Notes: generated by a model from the letters alone, not told the origin. Positions 19,387-31,185 are shown, numbered from the stretch's first letter. The stretch is DNA of 64,000 nt from Glaciimonas immobilis (GCF_011947285.1 NZ_JAAOZT010000001.1:124001-188000); one strand, 5' to 3'. Translations and numbers: made by a program.

Positions 19387-19797
19387 TCTTGTTGAATGGC
19401 TCGTTAGTGCGTTGCCCTCTCCTTAGCTTTTTTCCCGTTTAAATTCCTGACCTGTGGCGTTCGAAAGCGTCGTTCTTTAAGGGGCGTCTCTGCTGCGACA
19501 AACTTGCGACAAACGGCGTTCCTTAGTCAACATAGGGCGATGAAGGTCGCTCCCCGACTCTGAGATGGTGTTGAAGCCATGAGGAACGGGAGCGTCGATT
19601 CAACCAAACCGCCCTTGAGTCAATAAAATCGCCCTAATTCATAAAGCAAAAAAGCGTATCCTCCCTCCTTTTTCGTTCCGGTTTGGTGCCAATAACGGTA
19701 GTGGTTCTGGAAATCCCCTATAATCGAGGGTTTCGCGTTCCGCAATATTATTTGCGGCAACAGGCGCGCTATCCTTTTTTAAAGCAAATCAGCCACT
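19387..19797. other. 411-bp intergenic region with a candidate promoter
   Basis: The region separates mlaB from the ABC exporter genes. A consensus-like TATAAT at 19719-19724 lies 73 bases upstream of the exporter ATG, but I see no good -35 at 16-18 bases. No gene or RNA is evident in the remainder. Confidence 0.4.
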
Positions 19798-20754
19798 ATG
19801 GCGGCCATACAAATTACGAACGTTAAAAAACGTTATCAGTCGCTTCAGGCGTTAGATGACGTTTCTCTCACTATCGAAGAGGGTGAATTTTTTGGTTTAC
19901 TTGGGCCTAACGGCGCTGGCAAAACTACCTTGATTTCGATTATTGCTGGCTTGAACCGGGCGGATTCCGGCAGTGTTAAGATTCACGGTCATGATGTTAT
20001 TAGTGACTTCCGAAACGCACGCAAAAAGCTTGGCGTCGTGCCGCAAGAATTAGTTTTTGATCCATTTTTCACCGTACGGGAAACATTGCGTTTGCAATCA
20101 GGTTATTTCGGCCTGAAAAATAACGATAAATGGATCGACGAGGTGATGGAAAACCTCGATTTGACCAGCAAGGCCGACGCCAACATGCGCACGCTTTCCG
20201 GCGGTATGAAAAGACGCGTATTGGTAGCGCAGGCTCTGGTGCATAAGCCGCCGGTGATCGTGTTGGATGAGCCGACAGCCGGTGTGGACGTTGAGCTACG
20301 CCAAACCTTGTGGAAGTTCATTTCTCAATTGAACCGCGATGGTCATACCGTGGTTTTGACGACGCATTACCTCGAAGAAGCGCAGGAGCAGTGCAACCGG
20401 ATTGCGATGCTTAAGCGCGGCAAAGTTGTCGCACTGGATACAACCGCTGGCTTGCTCAAGCGTATTTCTGGCTCACAGTTAATCGTGCACCTGCTAGCCG
20501 GGGTCGCGTTGCCTGAGACGCTGTGTCCACTGGTTCTTCAGGCGGGTAGCAATGAAGCCGCAGGTAAATTTGCGTTACGCGTCACGGCGTTTACCGATGT
20601 CGAGCCGATTCTGGCCACGTTGCGTCAGACGGGTGTAGTCATTGATGACATGTATTTACAACAAGCCGATTTGGAAGATGTATTTTTGCAGATTATGGAC
20701 GGTAAAAGCGTGGACGGTATTAGTGTTGGAACAAGTATGGGCGGTGCCCGATGA
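19798..20754 (+). CDS. ABC-2 type exporter ATP-binding protein (YadG-like)
   Basis: A 318-residue ATPase of an ABC-2 exporter. Walker A is GPNGAGKT at residues 36-43, the signature is LSGGMKRRVLVAQAL, Walker B is VIVLDEPTAGVD, and the switch is LTTHYLEEAQE. About 80 C-terminal residues form the regulatory domain usual in this class. The gene overlaps its permease by ATGA. The position between mla and ibaG-murA is conserved in Burkholderiales as I remember it, which hints at an envelope role, but the substrate is unknown. Confidence 0.92.
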   Translation: MAAIQITNVKKRYQSLQALDDVSLTIEEGEFFGLLGPNGAGKTTLISIIAGLNRADSGSVKIHGHDVISDFRNARKKLGVVPQELVFDPFFTVRETLRLQSGYFGLKNNDKWIDEVMENLDLTSKADANMRTLSGGMKRRVLVAQALVHKPPVIVLDEPTAGVDVELRQTLWKFISQLNRDGHTVVLTTHYLEEAQEQCNRIAMLKRGKVVALDTTAGLLKRISGSQLIVHLLAGVALPETLCPLVLQAGSNEAAGKFALRVTAFTDVEPILATLRQTGVVIDDMYLQQADLEDVFLQIMDGKSVDGISVGTSMGGAR

Positions 20755-21506
20755 TTGGTTTTCAGACGCTGTTTTATAAAGAAGTACTGCGCTTTTGGAA
20801 GGTCGCCACACAAACAGTCGGCGCGCCGATTTTAACCGCGATGTTGTATTTGTTGATATTTGGTCATGCTTTAAAGGGCCACGTGCAAGTGTATCCGGGC
20901 GTAGAGTACACCGCGTTTCTGGTGCCGGGTCTGGTGATGATGAGTGTATTGCAAAATGCATTTGCCAATACGTCGTCCTCGCTGGCGCAATCTAAAATGA
21001 CGGGCAATCTGGTATTCGTCCTGCTGCCGCCGCTATCTCATTGGGAATTGTTCGGTGCTTACGTGCTGGCCTCGATTGTGCGCGGCGTTGTGGTTGGGGG
21101 CGGCGTGCTGCTCATCACTGGATTTTTTGTTGATTTGTCATTTGTTGCGCCATGGTGGATCATTATTTTTGCGATACTGGGTGCGGCGTTTTTAGGTACG
21201 ATGGGATTAATTGCGGGCATTTGGGCGGATAAGTTCGATCAGTTAGCAGCGTTCCAAAATTTCCTGATTATGCCCGCAACATTTTTGGCTGGCGTGTTTT
21301 ATTCGATCCATTCGTTGCCACCGTTTTGGCAGGCCGTCTCGCATTTCAATCCATTCTTTTATATGATTGACGGCTTCCGGTACGGATTTTTTGGACAGTC
21401 GGACATCAATCCGTTAATCAGTCTGGCGATCATTTCGGTGTTTCTGTTGGCGCTGGCAACGATAGCGGTGCAAATGCTGAAGCAGGGTTATAAGTTGCGT
21501 CATTGA
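20751..21506 (+). CDS. ABC-2 type exporter permease (YadH-like)
   Basis: A 251-residue ABC-2 permease with six predicted helices. Hallmarks are the amphipathic start FYKEVLRFWKVATQTVGAP, GLVMMSVLQNAFANTSSSL and the ending FLAGVFYSIHSLPPFWQ and HFNPFFYMIDGFRYGFFG, all typical of the YadH/NodJ group. It pairs with the overlapping upstream ATPase to form a complete exporter. Confidence 0.92.
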   Translation: MIGFQTLFYKEVLRFWKVATQTVGAPILTAMLYLLIFGHALKGHVQVYPGVEYTAFLVPGLVMMSVLQNAFANTSSSLAQSKMTGNLVFVLLPPLSHWELFGAYVLASIVRGVVVGGGVLLITGFFVDLSFVAPWWIIIFAILGAAFLGTMGLIAGIWADKFDQLAAFQNFLIMPATFLAGVFYSIHSLPPFWQAVSHFNPFFYMIDGFRYGFFGQSDINPLISLAIISVFLLALATIAVQMLKQGYKLRH

Positions 21507-21739
21507 GGTGAGCATTGAGGTGCGTATGAGTTGGCAGTTGCAACTAAAGAATAAATGGCAATTGCAGGCAAGCAGTAGTCTCATGCGGTGTTGGTATTTG
21601 TACGAGATTGCGTTACATCGCTACGATCTTGGGTAGATGATCAATAGATCACTATTCAGATCGCCAGGGTTGAACCACCGATGATGATACTCGGTGTTAT
21701 CACTTAATTAATGCATTATTAAATCAGGCAGGTTTTATT

Positions 21740-23264
<1,525 letters not shown>

Positions 23265-23271
23265 GTCGATG

Positions 23272-23335
23272 GCATTAGTCAACGCTATTAGTCAACGCTA
23301 TTAGTGAACGTTATTAGTGAGTGTAATAGTGAGCG
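23272..23335 (+). repeat. 13-bp tandem repeat array A (about five units)
   Basis: Units of the form ctattagtcaacg follow head to tail: two near-identical units, then ctattagtgaacg, ttattagtgagtg and a 12-base degenerate unit. The array begins eight bases after the murA stop and drifts progressively from left to right. Confidence 0.85.
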
Positions 23336-23350
23336 CAACTGTCGAGGGTG

Positions 23351-23400
23351 CAAGCCAACTGTACAAGCCAACTGTACAAGCCAATCGTATAAGTCAATCT
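23351..23400 (+). repeat. 13-bp tandem repeat array B (three and a half units)
   Basis: The unit caagccaactgta occurs at 23351-23363 and 23364-23376, then as caagccaatcgta at 23377-23389 and a partial unit after that. Its sequence is unrelated to array A but the period is the same 13 bases. It ends 29 bases before the hisG ATG. Confidence 0.85.
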
Positions 23401-23428
23401 TCGGGTTGGCAATGACTGAGAGAAGCAA

Positions 23429-24082
23429 ATGAGTCAAAAATTAACCCTGGCATTGTCCAAGGGGCGCATCTTTGAAGAGACCTTGCCGTTATTGGCGGCT
23501 GCTGGCATTGTCGTTATGGAGAATCCGGAAACGTCGCGCAAGTTGATCTTGCCCACCAACGATCCGTTGGTCAATGTCATCATCGTGCGCGCTTCCGACG
23601 TGCCAACCTACGTCCAGTACGGCGCTGCCGACTTTGGCGTGGCCGGCAAGGACGTGCTGCTTGAGCATGGTGGTGAAGGCTTGTATCAGCCGATTGACCT
23701 GAATATTGCAAAGTGCCGCATGTCGGTTGCTGTATCGGCAGGTTTTGATTACGCCAGCGCAGTGCGTCACGGCGCACGGTTGCGTGTTGCAACCAAATAT
23801 CTGCTGACCGCGCGCGAACATTTTGCGGCCAAAGGCGTACACGTTGACCTGATTAAGCTGTATGGCTCGATGGAGCTGGCACCCTTGGTAGGCTTGGCCG
23901 ACGCGATTGTCGATCTGGTCAGTACCGGCAGCACACTACGCGCCAATCATCTGGTCGAAGTTGAGCATATTATGGAGATATCCTCACGATTAGTCGTTAA
24001 TCAGGCTGCGTTGAAGCTAAAGCATAAGCAGCTTCAACCCATTCTGGAGGCGATTCAGGCAGCAGCCACCAGAATTACTTGA
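23429..24082 (+). CDS. hisG: ATP phosphoribosyltransferase, short form
   Basis: The 217-residue catalytic subunit of ATP phosphoribosyltransferase, the first step of histidine synthesis. It opens [18 protein letters not shown], carries the periplasmic-binding-like fold with [16 protein letters not shown], and ends its PRPP site with [16 protein letters not shown]. The short form lacks the C-terminal regulatory domain, so the family requires a HisZ partner, which is not in this window. The ATG has GAGAGAAG upstream. It begins the his cluster. Confidence 0.96.
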   Translation: MSQKLTLALSKGRIFEETLPLLAAAGIVVMENPETSRKLILPTNDPLVNVIIVRASDVPTYVQYGAADFGVAGKDVLLEHGGEGLYQPIDLNIAKCRMSVAVSAGFDYASAVRHGARLRVATKYLLTAREHFAAKGVHVDLIKLYGSMELAPLVGLADAIVDLVSTGSTLRANHLVEVEHIMEISSRLVVNQAALKLKHKQLQPILEAIQAAATRIT

Positions 24083-24112
24083 ACCATCATAATTTCTACA
24101 GCAATCAAGATC

Positions 24113-25438
24113 ATGCCCATTAAAATCAGAAAACTGAACGCTAGCGATGCCGATTTCCAGGCCCAACTTTCGGCCCTACTGGCGTTTGATGCGAGTGAAG
24201 ACGATGCCATCGACCAGTCTGCAGCGCAGATTCTGGCCGATGTTAAGGCACGCGGCGATGCGGCAGTGCTGGATTACACGCGGCGATTTGACCGGTTAGA
24301 CGCGGATACCGTTACCGCGCTGGAAATTGGCCAGGATGAATTGCAGGCAGCATTGTTGCAATTGGCGCCAGAGCGCCGTGCAGCGTTGCAAACCGCCGCT
24401 GATCGCGTACGCGCCTATCACGAACGCCAAAAACAAGAATGTGGTTCCGACGGCTTTAGTTATACCGAAGCCGATGGCACCGTGCTGGGCCAAAAGGTTA
24501 CGCCGCTAGATCGCGTCGGTATTTATGTGCCGGGCGGCAAGGCCGCTTATCCCTCATCGGTGCTGATGAATGCGATTCCGGCCAAAGTTGCCGGCGTACA
24601 GGAAGTCATTATGGTGGTACCCACACCAGATGGCGTCAAAAACGAATTAGTGTTGGCCGCGGCCGCTATCGCTGGCGTGGATCGGGTATTCACTATAGGT
24701 GGCGCGCAAGCAGTTGGCGCGCTGGCTTACGGCACGGCCACTATTCCGCCGGTCGATAAGATCGTCGGGCCGGGGAATGCGTATGTGGCTGCCGCCAAGC
24801 GTCGCGTGTTCGGCACCGTCGGCATCGACATGATCGCGGGACCCTCCGAAATCCTGGTGATTTGCGACGGAACGACCGACCCGGACTGGATCGCCATGGA
24901 TCTGTTCTCGCAAGCGGAACATGACGAGTTGGCCCAATCAATTTTGTTATGCCCCGATCCTGCCTATATCGATCAGGTCGAAGCCAGCATCAATCGTCTG
25001 CTGGCGGGTATGCCGAGACATGACATTATTCGTACCTCGTTAACTAATCGCGGCGCGCTGATCACAGTGAGGGATATGGCCCACGCCTGCGATATCGCCA
25101 ATTTGATCGCCGCCGAACATCTGGAAATCTCCGCCGCGGAGCCGCAGCAATGGGCTGATCGTATCCGTCACGCCGGTGCGATGTTTTTGGGTCGCTTCTC
25201 TTCGGAGGCATTAGGCGATTATTGCGCCGGCCCCAATCACGTTCTGCCAACCTCGCGTACTGCGCGCTTTTCTTCGCCGCTGGGTGTCTACGATTTTCAA
25301 AAGCGTTCGAGCATGATTTTTATCAGTGAGGCTGGCGCGCAAACGCTAGGCAGGATTGCTGCTGAACTGGCTTACGGCGAAGGTCTTCAGGCGCACGCAC
25401 GTTCAGCCGAATATCGTCTGAACAACGACGCTAAATGA
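24113..25438 (+). CDS. hisD: histidinol dehydrogenase
   Basis: The 441-residue zinc-dependent HisD, catalysing the last two oxidations to histidine. Visible family blocks include [21 protein letters not shown] in segments, the NAD-binding [38 protein letters not shown], the catalytic region [13 protein letters not shown] and [11 protein letters not shown], and the end [12 protein letters not shown]. The length is typical. It lies 30 bases after hisG. Confidence 0.97.
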   Translation: MPIKIRKLNASDADFQAQLSALLAFDASEDDAIDQSAAQILADVKARGDAAVLDYTRRFDRLDADTVTALEIGQDELQAALLQLAPERRAALQTAADRVRAYHERQKQECGSDGFSYTEADGTVLGQKVTPLDRVGIYVPGGKAAYPSSVLMNAIPAKVAGVQEVIMVVPTPDGVKNELVLAAAAIAGVDRVFTIGGAQAVGALAYGTATIPPVDKIVGPGNAYVAAAKRRVFGTVGIDMIAGPSEILVICDGTTDPDWIAMDLFSQAEHDELAQSILLCPDPAYIDQVEASINRLLAGMPRHDIIRTSLTNRGALITVRDMAHACDIANLIAAEHLEISAAEPQQWADRIRHAGAMFLGRFSSEALGDYCAGPNHVLPTSRTARFSSPLGVYDFQKRSSMIFISEAGAQTLGRIAAELAYGEGLQAHARSAEYRLNNDAK

Positions 25439-25499
25439 TCCCGCTTTCAGGCAGGTCCAATGCGCGGTGCAATGGGACTGCTGCTGTCCGGTCGCTGAT

Positions 25500-26282
25500 A
25501 TGCTGAGCTGGCAAAACCAAATATTCGGCGAGGACGCGTTGCAAGGACTGGCGCGAATTCCCGATGGCTCGGTAGACCTGTTACTGGCCGATCCGCCTTA
25601 CGGGTTGGGCAAGGATTACGGTAACGATTCCGATAAGCTTGAGATGTCCGCGTATTTACGCTGGACCGAAGAGTGGATCGACGCTGCGTTACCGAAGCTA
25701 AAACCCAACGGTAGCCTGTATATTTTTCTGACCTGGCGCTACTCGCCGGAAATATTTGTCATGCTCAAACAGCGCATGATCATGCTTAACGAGATTATCT
25801 GGGATCGCCGCGTACCTTCAATGGGTGGCGGCACCCGGCGCTACTCTTCGGTGCATGACACTGTGGGGTTTTTTGCACTCGGGAAGGATCACTATTTCGA
25901 TCTCGATGCAATTCGGATTCCGTATGACGTTGAAACCAAGAAGGCACGTAGCCGTTCCATTTTTGTCGGCGCAAAATGGCTGGAACTGGGCTATAACCCC
26001 AAGGATGTCTGGAGCGTATCGCGATTGCACCGTGAACACCGCGAACGTGAAGATCATCCTACCCAGAAGCCACTTGAAATTATCGAACGCATGATCAAGG
26101 CGTCATGCCCGCCGGGAGGGGTTGTATTGGACCCTTTTATGGGCAGCGGCACGACTGCGGTCGCGGCCCGACGCTGTGGACGTAACTTCGTGGGATTTGA
26201 ATTGAATCCCGAATATTGCACGTTGATAGCGCAGCGACTGGCACAACTTGACGTGACATCCGAAGCACCAGCGTCCGTATGA
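25500..26282 (+). CDS. orphan site-specific DNA methyltransferase (beta-class, N6-adenine or N4-cytosine)
   Basis: A 260-residue DNA methyltransferase of the N6/N4 group. The catalytic motif IV DPPYGLG is at residues 31-37 and the AdoMet-binding motif I DPFMGSGTT at 211-219, after HPTQKPLEIIERMI (motif X); the order IV-target domain-X-I marks the beta class. I start at ATG 25500 because relatives begin close to the motif; a GTG at 25467 would add eleven odd residues. No restriction endonuclease gene is adjacent, so it is an orphan. It sits between hisD and hisB, where hisC is usually found in this order. Confidence 0.9.
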   Translation: MLSWQNQIFGEDALQGLARIPDGSVDLLLADPPYGLGKDYGNDSDKLEMSAYLRWTEEWIDAALPKLKPNGSLYIFLTWRYSPEIFVMLKQRMIMLNEIIWDRRVPSMGGGTRRYSSVHDTVGFFALGKDHYFDLDAIRIPYDVETKKARSRSIFVGAKWLELGYNPKDVWSVSRLHREHREREDHPTQKPLEIIERMIKASCPPGGVVLDPFMGSGTTAVAARRCGRNFVGFELNPEYCTLIAQRLAQLDVTSEAPASV

Positions 26283-26604
26283 AGTTGCCCCGGTGATATG
26301 CGGGCGTGGGGCTGCTGCGCCGAAGAATGCAGTCTTTGTTGATAATCTGCTGTCAATCGAACCTGGCGTCCAAATCCCGGTAAAATGGGGCGCATATTCC
26401 GAATAGGGAAATCGGGTACTTTTCAGCTAGCGCGACTATGAGGTGATTGCGTCCTGACCCTCTTATGGTGGTGGCGTGACGGTAACCGTATTTGATCAGT
26501 ACAAGTTTCACGTATGGTCATGCAGGTCCGGTCTCCCTCCGGTTTTACCCTATTCTTAATGCCCCAAAAGGGCCTTTTATCGTAACCTTGGTCTCAATTT
26601 GAAC
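26283..26604. other. 322-bp intergenic region upstream of hisB
   Basis: No hisC remnant is visible in any frame. A small hairpin gccc-caaaa-gggc followed by cttttat at 26561-26580 could be a weak terminator for the methyltransferase transcript, which would make hisB the start of a second transcription unit. Confidence 0.4.
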
Positions 26605-27201
26605 ATGTCTACCGCCCGCACCGCATCGATTACTCGTAACACCAATGAAACGCAGATTCGCGTCGCTATCAATCTAGACGGCACCGGTCAGCAAAAGCTG
26701 AACACCGGAGTACCTTTTCTTGATCATATGCTGGACCAAATTGTGCGTCACGGCCTTATAGATATTGAAGTCGAGGCGGTCGGCGACCTGCATATCGATA
26801 ACCATCACACGGTGGAGGACGTCGGGATTACATTAGGACAAGCTTTTGCCAAGGCAATCGGCGATAAAAAAGGGATTCGTCGCTACGGTCACGCTTACGT
26901 GCCATTGGACGAAGCGCTGTCACGTGTAGTCATCGATTTTTCCGGTCGTCCAGGCCTGGAGTTTCACGTGCCATTTAAACGTGCAATGATCGGGTCATTT
27001 GACGTTGATTTGACACACGAATTTTTTCAGGGCTTTGTCAATCACGCGCTGGTTTCATTGCATATTGATAATCTGCGCGGTGATAACGCGCATCATCAAT
27101 GTGAAACCGTTTTCAAGGCGTTCGGCCGGGCCTTGCGCATGGCGACGGAACTTGACCCACGCTCGGCTGGCACGATCCCGTCGACTAAAGGTAGTCTCTA
27201 A
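26605..27201 (+). CDS. hisB: imidazoleglycerol-phosphate dehydratase
   Basis: The 198-residue monofunctional HisB dehydratase. The duplicated metal-binding motifs are present: HHTVEDVG in the first half and [17 protein letters not shown] in the second, with [13 protein letters not shown] and the [17 protein letters not shown] segment between. There is no phosphatase domain, as usual in betaproteobacteria. I use ATG 26605; the TTG six bases earlier is less likely. Confidence 0.96.
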   Translation: MSTARTASITRNTNETQIRVAINLDGTGQQKLNTGVPFLDHMLDQIVRHGLIDIEVEAVGDLHIDNHHTVEDVGITLGQAFAKAIGDKKGIRRYGHAYVPLDEALSRVVIDFSGRPGLEFHVPFKRAMIGSFDVDLTHEFFQGFVNHALVSLHIDNLRGDNAHHQCETVFKAFGRALRMATELDPRSAGTIPSTKGSL

Positions 27202-27477
27202 GCAGGTTAAGTCGTTTTTTGCACTGCCCTTTGCCACCTGTAGTTATCGGTTATTGCTTACTGGCTATTAATTGTCAGATACTACTTACCTTATTAACGC
27301 GGAGTCGACGCCTCCGGTGTTGAACGTAAAGCACGCAGGCTGATAACGCGTTTCTAACAAGTTACTGCTCTTACGCTAATAATATTGTCAGTATTCTGGT
27401 CCCCGGAGAACCTGGCAGGTTTTAAATGTTGCAAGTGCGCTCATTAGCCGCTTCATCGTTCGTATTTACTTTTTATT

Positions 27478-28116
27478 ATGAAAAAAATTGTTATAGTTGA
27501 TTATGGTGTCGGTAATTTGCGCTCTGTAGCGCAAGCGTTGCGTCAGGTGGCCCCAGAGGCCGACGTGCAAATATCGGGTGAAGTCGCTGATATTCATGCG
27601 GCTGACCGAATCGTACTGCCCGGCCAAGGCGCGATGGAGGATTGCATGCGCAGCTTACGTGACTCTGGTGTACAAGAGGCGGTAATGCTGGCGGCACGCA
27701 ACAAACCGCTTCTGGGCATCTGTATAGGCGAACAAATGTTGTTTGACTGGAGCGAAGAAGGCGATACGCCGGGCCTGGGTTTGTTGCCAGGTAAAGTCGT
27801 TCGGTTCCGTCTGGACGATCAATTGCAAGACGATGGATCGCGCTTTAAAGTGCCGCAAATGGGTTGGAACCGTGTGCGGCAGTCGGCGTCTCATCCGCTC
27901 TGGCAAGATGTGGCGGACGATGCTTATTTCTATTTTGTGCATAGTTATTACGCGGTACCTGCCGATCCAGCCCACACGGTAGGAGAAACACATTACGGCG
28001 CGCCATTTAGCTGTGCAGTCGCGCGTGATAATATTTTTGCGACGCAGTTTCATCCGGAGAAAAGTGCCTCCGCCGGACTGCAGCTGTATAAGAATTTTGT
28101 TCACTGGAATCCTTAA
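27478..28116 (+). CDS. hisH: imidazole glycerol phosphate synthase, glutaminase subunit
   Basis: The 212-residue class I glutamine amidotransferase that feeds ammonia to HisF. It begins [18 protein letters not shown], has the nucleophile Cys82 in [10 protein letters not shown], and the His-Glu pair in [11 protein letters not shown] near the C-terminus. Relatives usually have GICLGMQ, so the Glu at the fifth position is a mild variation. It is separated from hisB by 276 bases. Confidence 0.96.
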   Translation: MKKIVIVDYGVGNLRSVAQALRQVAPEADVQISGEVADIHAADRIVLPGQGAMEDCMRSLRDSGVQEAVMLAARNKPLLGICIGEQMLFDWSEEGDTPGLGLLPGKVVRFRLDDQLQDDGSRFKVPQMGWNRVRQSASHPLWQDVADDAYFYFVHSYYAVPADPAHTVGETHYGAPFSCAVARDNIFATQFHPEKSASAGLQLYKNFVHWNP

Positions 28117-28257
28117 GCGCGTGGCGCTGACCAGTGTATGTTTGTCGGTTAAGCTTAGTCTTCGTTTGTTTGCGTTGTTTAAGCGTGGATTTTGCGTTAA
28201 TTTTGCGTTGAAATTATCTAACCGCCTTTTTTCTAACTTACTTACCAAATTGTGGCC

Positions 28258-29079
28258 ATGCTGCTAATACCTGCCATCGACCTGAAAGACGGTCACTGTG
28301 TTCGCCTTAAGCAAGGTGATATGAATCAAGCAACTGTATTTTCTGATGATCCAGGCAAAATGGCCTTGCATTGGCTAGAGCAAGGCGCCCGCCGTCTGCA
28401 TCTGGTCGATCTTAACGGCGCTTTTGCGGGCAAACCAAAAAATGAGTCAGCCGTAAAATCCATCATCAAATCGGTTCGGGCGTTCGCATTAGCCCATGGA
28501 ATCGATGAGATTCCGGTGCAATTGGGCGGCGGTATCCGCGACCTCGACACCATTGAACGTTATCTCGACGATGGGTTGAGCTTTATCATCATCGGCACTG
28601 CCGCTGTCAAAAATCCGGGCTTTTTGCACGACGCGTGTAGCGCTTTCCCCGGCCAGATCATCGTCGGCCTGGACGCCAAAGATGGCAAGGTGGCTACCGA
28701 TGGCTGGAGCAAACTATCGGGTCATGAAGTTATTGATCTCGCCAAAAAATTCGAAGATTACGGTTGTAATTCGATCATCTATACGGACATTGGCCGTGAT
28801 GGCATGATGGGCGGCGTGAATATCGAGGCCACAGTAAAACTGGCCCAAAGCATGTCTATTCCCGTCATCGCCTCTGGTGGCGTGCACAATATTCATGACG
28901 TTGAAGCCCTCTGTGAAGTCCAGGAAGAAGGCATTGAAGGCGTCATCTGCGGACGTTCGATTTATGAGGGCACGCTCGATTTACGCAGTGCTCAGGAGCG
29001 CGCAGACGCGTTGACTCAGACGGCATCTCTGGACGGTGACGATGACGCTTCGGAGCAATCCGACGCTGATCAGTCATGA
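28258..29079 (+). CDS. hisA: ProFAR isomerase (HisA)
   Basis: HisA, a TIM-barrel isomerase of the fourth step of histidine synthesis, here 273 residues. The catalytic Asp8 is in [11 protein letters not shown] and the second Asp in [13 protein letters not shown]; phosphate-binding glycines are in LGGGIRD and IASGGVHN. The family is normally about 245-250 residues; the excess is an acidic Asp/Ser/Glu-rich C-terminal tail of some 24 residues that precedes the ATGA overlap with hisF. I use ATG 28258; a GTG lies six bases upstream. Confidence 0.96.
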   Translation: MLLIPAIDLKDGHCVRLKQGDMNQATVFSDDPGKMALHWLEQGARRLHLVDLNGAFAGKPKNESAVKSIIKSVRAFALAHGIDEIPVQLGGGIRDLDTIERYLDDGLSFIIIGTAAVKNPGFLHDACSAFPGQIIVGLDAKDGKVATDGWSKLSGHEVIDLAKKFEDYGCNSIIYTDIGRDGMMGGVNIEATVKLAQSMSIPVIASGGVHNIHDVEALCEVQEEGIEGVICGRSIYEGTLDLRSAQERADALTQTASLDGDDDASEQSDADQS

Positions 29080-29840
29080 CTCTTGCTAAACGTATCATTC
29101 CTTGTCTCGATGTGACCAATGGTCGGGTCGTGAAGGGCGTTAACTTTACCCAGTTACGGGATGCCGGCGACCCGGTCGAAATTGCACGACGTTATGATGA
29201 GCAGGGTGCAGATGAGCTGACGTTCCTTGACATTACGGCGTCGTCCGACAATCGTGATCTGATTCTGCACATTATTGAAGCTGTGGCATCGCAAGTGTTC
29301 ATCCCGCTGACCGTTGGTGGCGGCGTGCGCGTGGTCTCGGATGTGCGGCGGTTGTTAAATGCTGGAGCGGACAAGGTGAGTATCAATACTTCCGCGATCA
29401 CCAACCCGCAATTAGTGGCCGACGCCGCAAGTAAGCATGGATCACAATGTATCGTGGTCGCCATTGATGCCAAACAAACGGCGCCCGGAAAATGGGAAGT
29501 TTTCACGCACGGTGGGCGTAATGCTACAGGGCTGGATGCAATCGAATGGGCGCAAAGGATGGAATTGCTCGGAGCAGGGGAAATCTTGCTGACCAGCATG
29601 GATCGTGATGGTACCAAGGCTGGTTTCGATCTGGCCCTGACAAGTAGCGTCTCCAACGCGGTTAGAATCCCGGTTATTGCATCGGGCGGCGTAGGTGGAT
29701 TGCAGGATCTGGCCGACGGTATCAAAATCGGACGTGCGGATGCCGTATTGGCCGCAAGCATCTTCCATTACGGACAACACACGGTACAGGAAGCAAAACG
29801 TTTTATGGCCGCACAACAAATACCAATGAGGCTGGCATGA
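29076..29840 (+). CDS. hisF: imidazole glycerol phosphate synthase, cyclase subunit
   Basis: The 254-residue HisF TIM barrel, which with HisH makes imidazole glycerol phosphate and AICAR. The catalytic Asp12 lies in [15 protein letters not shown] and the second Asp in [18 protein letters not shown] and IASGGVGG bind phosphate. It overlaps hisA and hisI by four bases on either side, indicating tight coupling. Confidence 0.97.
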   Translation: MTLAKRIIPCLDVTNGRVVKGVNFTQLRDAGDPVEIARRYDEQGADELTFLDITASSDNRDLILHIIEAVASQVFIPLTVGGGVRVVSDVRRLLNAGADKVSINTSAITNPQLVADAASKHGSQCIVVAIDAKQTAPGKWEVFTHGGRNATGLDAIEWAQRMELLGAGEILLTSMDRDGTKAGFDLALTSSVSNAVRIPVIASGGVGGLQDLADGIKIGRADAVLAASIFHYGQHTVQEAKRFMAAQQIPMRLA

Positions 29841-30235
29841 GTGCAACCTGGTTAAATAAAGTCCGATGGGACGAATACGGTCTGGTGCCGGTTATCGCGC
29901 AAGAAGTCGGCACCGGTGACGTTCTGATGTTCGCATGGATGAATCGTGACGCGCTGGCAAAAACCGTGGCGCTCGGCGAGGCCGTCTACTGGAGTCGTTC
30001 ACGCAAGAAATTATGGCACAAAGGCGAAGAATCGGGGCACGTGCAAAAAGTGCATGAAATCCGCCTGGATTGCGATGAAGACGTGGTGCTCTTAAGAGTG
30101 GAGCAAGCGGGTGAAATCGCCTGCCATACCGGACGCCATTCGTGTTTCTTTCAAAAATTTGATGGTACAGAAAAGTCAGGTCTCTGGAATGCGGTTGATC
30201 CGGTTCTGAAAGATCCTGAGACGATTTACAAATGA
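29837..30235 (+). CDS. hisI: phosphoribosyl-AMP cyclohydrolase
   Basis: The 132-residue monofunctional cyclohydrolase of the third step. The characteristic segments are [33 protein letters not shown] and the metal-binding [12 protein letters not shown] and [14 protein letters not shown] with its Cys and His ligands. HisE is a separate gene 24 bases downstream, as usual in betaproteobacteria. Confidence 0.97.
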   Translation: MSATWLNKVRWDEYGLVPVIAQEVGTGDVLMFAWMNRDALAKTVALGEAVYWSRSRKKLWHKGEESGHVQKVHEIRLDCDEDVVLLRVEQAGEIACHTGRHSCFFQKFDGTEKSGLWNAVDPVLKDPETIYK

Positions 30236-30259
30236 ATAATGAAATAATGAATCAGCACC

Positions 30260-30649
30260 ATGAGTGAAACTTTACGAAGGTTGGCCGAGCTTATCGAATC
30301 GCGCAAGTTGATCAACGGCGGCGATCCAGAAAAGTCCTACGTTGCGCGGCTATTTGCCAAAGGCGACGATGCCATTTTGAAGAAAATCGGCGAAGAAGCG
30401 ACCGAAACGGTGATGGCTGCTAAAGACGCGCGCGTTGACGGCGACAAGACGCACGTGCTGTATGAGTGCGCGGATCTTTGGTTTCACTCGATGATTATGC
30501 TGGCGCAGTTCGATCTTACGCCACAGGACGTCCTCAATGAGCTGGCGCGGCGCGAGGGCTTGTCTGGAATCGAAGAAAAAGCGAATCGCAAACTGATTGA
30601 TCGCGAACAGCAAGAGGCACGGGACGCGCAGGACGGCCCGGCGGCGTAA
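30260..30649 (+). CDS. hisE: phosphoribosyl-ATP pyrophosphatase
   Basis: A 129-residue all-alpha NTP pyrophosphohydrolase of the second step. It has [24 protein letters not shown] in pieces, the conserved [22 protein letters not shown] with the acidic metal ligands, and [14 protein letters not shown] short charged tail rich in Gln, Glu and Ala ends the protein. It is the last his gene here. Confidence 0.96.
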   Translation: MSETLRRLAELIESRKLINGGDPEKSYVARLFAKGDDAILKKIGEEATETVMAAKDARVDGDKTHVLYECADLWFHSMIMLAQFDLTPQDVLNELARREGLSGIEEKANRKLIDREQQEARDAQDGPAA

Positions 30650-30710
30650 CAGACACGGCAGACACGGGCTCACTATGCCTTCCGGCACGATATTAATTGG
30701 TGCACCTGAA

Positions 30711-30751
30711 GCGCAGGTAAAAGTGCAGGTAACCTGCACTTTTACCTGCGC
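30711..30751. repeat. 41-bp perfect palindrome (20-bp arms, 1-base centre)
   Basis: The left arm at 30711-30730 (gcgcaggtaaaagtgcaggt) is exactly complementary to the right arm at 30732-30751, with a single A between. It lies 62 bases after the hisE stop and 57 before hinT. There is no T tract on either strand, so it is not a standard intrinsic terminator, though it would form a very stable RNA hairpin. Confidence 0.95.
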
Positions 30752-30807
30752 AGGTTACGGCGCCTGACACCCTTTTACACGCAATAAACAAGATATTGGA
30801 GGCCGAT

Positions 30808-31185
30808 TTGGATAACTGCATTTTTTGTAAGATCGCGACTAAACAAATATCACCGCGAATGGTTTACGAGGACGATGACGTGATGGCTTTTCACGACCAT
30901 AATCCAGCCGCACCCGTGCATTTTTTAATTATCCCCAAGCAACATATCGACACATTGGCGGGTTGCAGCGAGCAGCATGCGGCGTTGCTAGGTAAAATGA
31001 TGTTGTTGGTGCCGCGTCTGGCCGAAGAGCAGGGTTGCGGGTATCGGGTTGACGCTGACGGTAAGGCTAGTGGCGGTTTCAAGACTTTGTTGAATACCGG
31101 TCCTGATGGCCGTCAAGAGGTATACCATTTGCATGTGCACGTAATAGGTGGAGCGCATCCATGGAAAGCCCAATTGCCGGCGTAA
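30808..31185 (+). CDS. hinT: HIT family nucleotide hydrolase (HinT)
   Basis: A 125-residue histidine-triad protein that hydrolyses purine phosphoramidates. It begins DNCIFCKIATKQI with the usual CxxC and ends with the triad HLHVHVIGG. The start is TTG at 30808: GGAGG lies five bases upstream and the protein then begins exactly like its relatives; the TTG at 30796 overlaps that ribosome site. The protein has an unusual insert near VDADGKASGGF between the core helices. Confidence 0.93.
   Translation: MDNCIFCKIATKQISPRMVYEDDDVMAFHDHNPAAPVHFLIIPKQHIDTLAGCSEQHAALLGKMMLLVPRLAEEQGCGYRVDADGKASGGFKTLLNTGPDGRQEVYHLHVHVIGGAHPWKAQLPA

Noticed and set aside
26283-26604. Possible hisC remnant between the methyltransferase and hisB
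   Set aside because: I read all frames and found no aminotransferase motif; the region is non-coding.
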